8,305 bases of DNA. Origin: Actinomycetes bacterium (lineage in GTDB: Bacteria > Actinomycetota > Acidimicrobiia > Acidimicrobiales > RAAP-2). Within the stretch, counting starts at the first letter, position 1. Each line of letters opens with the position of its first letter. Below, piece by piece: positions 4,950-8,305 of the stretch. The notes beneath the pieces are model-generated. The model searched no databases and was not told the DNA's origin. It saw only the letters and a list, made by a program, of their open reading frames with translations. A program made the position numbers and the translations under genes. Where the stretch lies: assembly GCA_021849435.1 (NCBI GenBank), contig JAJZSX010000097.1:1-8305 (forward strand), given 5' to 3'.

Positions 4950-7322
4950 ATGGTGTCAGAGGCGGATAAGCAGATAACGAGCAACACCCCGGTGTTGACC
5001 TCGCACGCCAACGTCTCGACCGTCTACCCCGAGACCTTGGGCTACCGGCTCAAGCGGATCCTGCTCGGGCGGCCCTACGTCACCGAGCAGCTGGGCGGCG
5101 AACGCCTTCGTCGCACCATCGCCCTCGGCGTGCTCGCGCCGGACTGCATCTCGTCCTCGGCGTACGGCACCGAGGAGATCCTGACCCAGCTGACGCCCTA
5201 CATCGGGCTCGCGGCCTTCGCGCTCGTCGTGCCGATCATGTTCGTGATCATCGGCGTGCTCTTCTTTGTCACGACGTCGTACCTGGACGTCATCAAGTAC
5301 TACACGACCGCCGGCGGCTCCTACGTCGTCGCGCGCGACAACTTCGGCCCCAAGGTCGCCCAGATCGCCGCGGTGGCGCTGCTCATCGACTACATCGTCA
5401 CCGTCGCCGTGCAGTGCTCGGCCGGCACCGCCGCGTTGACCAGCGCCTTCCCGAGCCTCGCCTACTACACGGTGCCGATCACCGTGGGCGTCGTGGTGAT
5501 CCTCATCTACGGCAACCTGCGCGGCCTGCGCGAGGCGGGCAGCTACTTCGCCTTCCCGACCTACTTCTTCATTCTCATGCTCGGCACCACGATCATCGTG
5601 GGCTACGTGAAGAAGTTCGAGGGCACGCTGCACCACGTGGCCCAGCCCGCCACGCACCTGCTCGTCAAGCAGCAACTCGGCCACCCCGGCAGCGGCCTGC
5701 TCTACGGGGTCGCCTTCCTCACGCTGCTGCGCGCCTACGCCAACGGCGGCTCGTCGCTCACGGGTCTCGAGGCCATCTCCAACGGGGTCGCGAGCTTCCG
5801 GCGCCCCGAGTCGCTGCACGCGCGCCAGACGCTCGTGGTGATGGCCTCGGTGCTCGCCTTCTTGCTGCTCGGCACGACCCTGCTCGCCGCGTGGACCCAC
5901 GCGCTGCCCTTCGCGACGGGCACCCCGACCGTGGTCAGCCAGGAGGTCCAGGCGGTCTTCGGCTTGCACGGCATGGGCCACGTGATCTTCCTGCTGGTGC
6001 AGTTCTCGACGCTGCTGATCCTCTACACCGGCGGCAACACCTCCTTTAACGGCTTCCCGTTCCTCGCCAACTACGTCGCCACCGACCAGTACCTGCCCCG
6101 CCAGCTCACCAAGCGCGGTCACCGGCTCGCCTTCTCCAACGGCATCATCGTGCTCGGGGTGGTGTCGCTCACGCTGATCATCGTCTTTCGCGCCCAGGTG
6201 AACGGCCTGATCTCGCTCTACGCGATCGGCGTCTTCACGGGCTTCACCCTCGCGGGCGCGGGCATGGTCGCCCGGCACTTGCGCGAGCGCCAGAACAAGT
6301 GGCGCTTCGGCGTCGTGGTGAACGCGACCTCGGCCACGGTGACCGGGATCGTCGTGCTCGTCTTCGTGCTCGCCAAGTTCACCGAGGGCGCGTGGATCAT
6401 CGTGCTGGTCGGGCCGATCATGTACTACGGCCTCATCCGCTTCAACCGCCAGTACGTGCGCGAGGACGAGGCATTCAACGCGAGCCGTGCCCGGGGTCTC
6501 GCGAGCATCTCCATGAACCGGGTCATCGTCTTCATCGACAACTACGACCTCGTGACCGAGCGCGCCCTGCAGTACGTGACGACGCTCAACCCCTACTCGG
6601 TGCGCGCCGTGCACTTCGACATCGACCCCATGGTCACCAAGCGCCTCGAGCGCGCCTGGGGGGCGGCCAACACCACCTCGGCGGGGATCGCCCTGGAGAT
6701 CGTCGAGTGCGAGGACCGGCGCGTGGATCGCGCGGCGCTCGAGCTGGTGGCCGACGTCGTGCGCGACCCGGACGTCTTTTGCATGGTGATCCTGCCGCGC
6801 CGCGGGTTCTCGAGTCGCTTCCAGCGGCTCTTGCACGATCGCACCGCCGACACGATCGCCGGCGCGGTGATGCACATCCCGCGCACCGCGGCGACCATCA
6901 TCCCCTACCGCATGGGCCGCCCGCGCGTCGTCGAGGGTGCGACCAGCGAGCCCACGATGAGCGACGAGGTGGTGCGCGGGGGCGTGCGCGAGGACGCGCA
7001 CCTCGAGGCCGACGTGAAGCTGGCCGAGCGCTCGGGCGGCGCCTTCCCGATCGGGGGCCTGCGCCAGCGCCAGTTCGCCGAGATCGCCGGGCGCGTGCGG
7101 GCCATGACGATCAACCACGAAGGCGGGGTGCACGAGCTGCGCTGCGTGATCGCCGACAACTCGGGCTCGGTGACCCTGGTCTTCCAGGGCCGCTCGAACG
7201 TCCCGGGCATCGAGCGCGGCACGCGCCTGCTCGTGCGCGGGACCATCACGTCGCTGCGCCGCGAGGCCGTCATCTTGAATCCGCAGTACGAGATCGTCGC
7301 CGCCCCGGCGAACGAGGAGTAG
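4950..7322 (+). CDS. KimA-like K+/H+ symporter fused to a C-terminal OB-fold domain
   Basis: This is a predicted high-affinity potassium importer in the cytoplasmic membrane, 790 residues. Residues about 57-510 form a 12-helix APC/KUP-type transporter very like Bacillus subtilis KimA (YdaO). It keeps DCISSSAYGTEEIL (Asp65, Tyr72), DYIVTV (Asp147), LTGLEAISN (Thr271, Glu274) and LYAIGVF (Tyr424), the segments that line the ion site in KimA. Residues 522-655 match the KimA cytosolic domain, from RVIVFIDNYD to IIPYRM. After a charged linker (about 656-704) comes an OB-fold-like domain (about 705-786), with EIAGRVRAM, VIADNSGSVTLVFQGR, IERGTRLLVRGTI and a final NPQYEIV. KimA itself is about 607 residues and lacks this domain. 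ATG 4950 is chosen because the family-like sequence starts just after it; the open frame back to 4386 is antisense to trkA. GTG 4953 is an alternative. Annotation as a generic amino acid permease is the likely automated call, but potassium fits better. Confidence 0.9.
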   Translation: MVSEADKQITSNTPVLTSHANVSTVYPETLGYRLKRILLGRPYVTEQLGGERLRRTIALGVLAPDCISSSAYGTEEILTQLTPYIGLAAFALVVPIMFVIIGVLFFVTTSYLDVIKYYTTAGGSYVVARDNFGPKVAQIAAVALLIDYIVTVAVQCSAGTAALTSAFPSLAYYTVPITVGVVVILIYGNLRGLREAGSYFAFPTYFFILMLGTTIIVGYVKKFEGTLHHVAQPATHLLVKQQLGHPGSGLLYGVAFLTLLRAYANGGSSLTGLEAISNGVASFRRPESLHARQTLVVMASVLAFLLLGTTLLAAWTHALPFATGTPTVVSQEVQAVFGLHGMGHVIFLLVQFSTLLILYTGGNTSFNGFPFLANYVATDQYLPRQLTKRGHRLAFSNGIIVLGVVSLTLIIVFRAQVNGLISLYAIGVFTGFTLAGAGMVARHLRERQNKWRFGVVVNATSATVTGIVVLVFVLAKFTEGAWIIVLVGPIMYYGLIRFNRQYVREDEAFNASRARGLASISMNRVIVFIDNYDLVTERALQYVTTLNPYSVRAVHFDIDPMVTKRLERAWGAANTTSAGIALEIVECEDRRVDRAALELVADVVRDPDVFCMVILPRRGFSSRFQRLLHDRTADTIAGAVMHIPRTAATIIPYRMGRPRVVEGATSEPTMSDEVVRGGVREDAHLEADVKLAERSGGAFPIGGLRQRQFAEIAGRVRAMTINHEGGVHELRCVIADNSGSVTLVFQGRSNVPGIERGTRLLVRGTITSLRREAVILNPQYEIVAAPANEE

Positions 7323-7340
7323 GGCCGCGACGGCCCAAAA
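7322..7340 (+). terminator. GC hairpin at the end of the KimA-like gene
   Basis: A perfect 6-bp stem (GGGCCG with CGGCCC, loop CGA, 7322-7336) begins on the last base of the stop codon. It is followed by AAAA rather than a U-tract on the + strand. It could act as a U-less actinobacterial-type terminator or a 3'-end stabiliser. The role is inferred from position and base pairing only. Confidence 0.4.
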
Positions 7341-7360
7341 CGGGCTGGGAACTGGGATTG

Positions 7361-7413
7361 GGTGCCGCGCTGCGCGGCGCCTGGTCCGCCCGGGGCGGTG
7401 GTCTGTCTAGTTT
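7361..7413 (+). terminator. Probable terminator hairpins before topA
   Basis: A 9-bp stem with one G-U pair (7361-7369 with 7373-7381, loop CTG) is followed by a second short stem (CCGCC 7386-7390 with GGCGG 7394-7398, loop CGG) and then a T-rich stretch with GTCTGTCTAG and TTTG (7401-7414). It lies between two co-directional genes and most likely separates the transporter transcript from topA. This is stronger than the hairpin at 7322, though the U-tract is imperfect. Confidence 0.5.
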
Positions 7414-7438
7414 GTAGGGCGGCACCGCCGAGTGCGGC

Positions 7439-7451
7439 GAGGGTAGTGAGG
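7439..7451 (+). promoter_or_regulatory. topA ribosome binding site and start cluster
   Basis: GAGGG (7439-7443) lies 7 nt before GTG 7451. A second purine run, GAGG (7448-7451), lies 5 nt before ATG 7457. Three consecutive in-frame start codons (GTG, ATG, ATG) follow, so the exact topA start is ambiguous by two codons. A 5-bp inverted repeat (CGCCG 7426-7430, CGGCG 7435-7439) abuts the first GAGGG. Confidence 0.5.
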
Positions 7452-7456
7452 TGATG

Positions 7457-8305
7457 ATGGCGCGAGCCTTAGTGATTGTGGAGTCGGTGGCCAAGGCCAC
7501 CCGCATCCAGGGCATGCTCGGGCCCGACTACATCGTCAAGCCGTCGGTCGGGCACGTGCGCGACCTGCCCCAGAGCGCCGCCGAGATCCCCGCCTCGGTC
7601 AAGGGCGAGAAGTGGGCGCGCCTGGGCATCAACGTGGACGACCACTTCAAGCCCGTCTACGTCGTCAGCTCGGACCGGACCAAGGTGGTGGCCGAACTGC
7701 GCGCGGCCCTCAAGCAGGTCGACGAGCTCTACCTCGCCACCGACGAGGACCGCGAGGGCGAGGCCATCGCCTGGCACCTCGAGGAGGTGCTCAAGCCGAA
7801 GGTCCCGGTCAAGCGGATGGTCTTCCACGAGATCACGCCCACGGCCATCGAGCGCGCGGTGCGCGAGACCCGCGACCTCGACCTGCGACTCGTCGACGCC
7901 CAGGAGGGTCGCCGCTTCCTCGACCGGCTCGTCGGCTACGAGGTGTCGCCGGTCCTGTGGCGCGCGGTCGACAAGGCCCGCTCGGCCGGCCGGGTCCAAT
8001 CCGTCGCGATCCGACTCGTCTGTGAGCGCGAGCGCGAGCGCATGTCCTTCACCTCGGCGTCGTGGTTCGACGTCGTCACCACGCTCTCGGGTGCCTCGGG
8101 CACCCTCGAGGCGACCCTCGAGACCCTCGACGGCGCGGCGCTCGCCACCGGCAAGCACTTTGACGCCTCGGGCCGGCTCGATCCGGCGGCCGGCGTGGCC
8201 GCGATCGACGCGGCGACCGCTGAGTCGATCGCCGACCGGCTGCCCACGGTGCGCGCCCGGGTCGAGTCGATCACCGCCACCCCGCGCACCCAGCGCCATG
8301 AATTC
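7457..8305 (+). CDS. topA: DNA topoisomerase I, 3' partial
   Basis: This type IA enzyme relaxes negative supercoils by passing one DNA strand through a transient break. The 283 codons present cover the TOPRIM domain and the start of the core. The protein begins MARALVIVES, with Glu9 and Lys13 aligned to the same positions in E. coli TopA. SVGHVRDLP follows, and DEDREGEAIAWHL (96-108) contains the DxDxE metal site Asp96, Asp98 and Glu100. Further on come MVFHEITPTAI, FLDRLVGYEVSPVLW and SAGRVQSVAIRLVCERE. The catalytic tyrosine (usually within YMRTDS) and the C-terminal region are beyond the window. ATG 7457 is chosen because it gives the family-typical N-terminus; GTG 7451 and ATG 7454 are in frame. 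The usual ESPAKAKTI motif reads ESVAKATRI, with Val replacing Pro. The gene is probably read from its own promoter after the hairpins upstream, but I cannot name one. The last residues at GAATTC fit the family poorly. Confidence 0.95.
   Translation, partial: MARALVIVESVAKATRIQGMLGPDYIVKPSVGHVRDLPQSAAEIPASVKGEKWARLGINVDDHFKPVYVVSSDRTKVVAELRAALKQVDELYLATDEDREGEAIAWHLEEVLKPKVPVKRMVFHEITPTAIERAVRETRDLDLRLVDAQEGRRFLDRLVGYEVSPVLWRAVDKARSAGRVQSVAIRLVCERERERMSFTSASWFDVVTTLSGASGTLEATLETLDGAALATGKHFDASGRLDPAAGVAAIDAATAESIADRLPTVRARVESITATPRTQRHEF

Noticed and set aside
4956..7133. A 725-codon open frame on the - strand across the KimA-like gene
   Set aside because: It is exactly antisense to a recognised membrane protein. 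Its translation is dominated by His, Asp, Arg, Gly and Glu with no family resemblance, the usual artefact of high-GC third positions.
4950..7322. Reading the transporter as a generic amino acid permease
   Set aside because: The APC fold is shared, but the segment-by-segment match, including the ion-site segments and the cytosolic domain, is to KimA, and the trkA neighbours favour potassium.
6299..7417. A 372-codon + strand frame overlapping the transporter C-terminal half
   Set aside because: It is a +1-shifted shadow, almost entirely Arg, Gly, Ala and His, whereas the overlapping frame encodes recognisable domains.

Overview
The window is about 8.3 kb of very GC-rich, gene-dense bacterial DNA. 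It reads as a chromosomal housekeeping region of an actinobacterium, possibly Acidimicrobiia. This rests on base composition, frequent GTG starts with GTGA stop/start overlaps, actinobacterial-looking SerB1-type HAD and TopA proteins, and a paired TrkA (CeoB/CeoC-like) locus next to a permease, as in mycobacteria and streptomycetes. The lineage is inferred from protein resemblance recalled from memory, not from a search. I see no tRNA, rRNA, insertion sequence, CRISPR array or prophage.

Left part (1-2751, + strand): the 3' three quarters of a glutamine-dependent NAD+ synthetase (nadE), cut by the left edge. It overlaps by 4 nt a small, all-helical protein of unknown function. After a short AT-rich gap comes a compact primary-like sigma-70 factor that lacks region 1.1.

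Middle part (2754-4874, - strand): two TrkA-type NAD-binding RCK proteins overlapping by 4 nt, followed after 37 nt by a HAD-IB phosphatase with a C-terminal membrane helix. The phosphatase ends only 2 nt from the sigma factor's stop codon, tail to tail.

Right part (4950-8305, + strand): divergent from the trkA pair is a 790-residue KimA-like potassium/proton symporter. It carries an extra C-terminal OB-fold-like domain. A GC-rich hairpin cluster follows, then the first 283 codons of DNA topoisomerase I (topA), cut by the right edge at a GAATTC.

Together, the centre looks like a potassium-homeostasis locus: a KimA-type importer facing two RCK sensor proteins, with no TrkH/TrkG pore subunit in view. 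The most unusual object is the fusion of the importer to an OB-fold module. In related actinobacteria I recall a similar OB-fold protein being encoded as a separate small gene near the same trkA pair. If that is right, this organism has physically joined a potassium transporter to a putative nucleic-acid- or ligand-binding domain.
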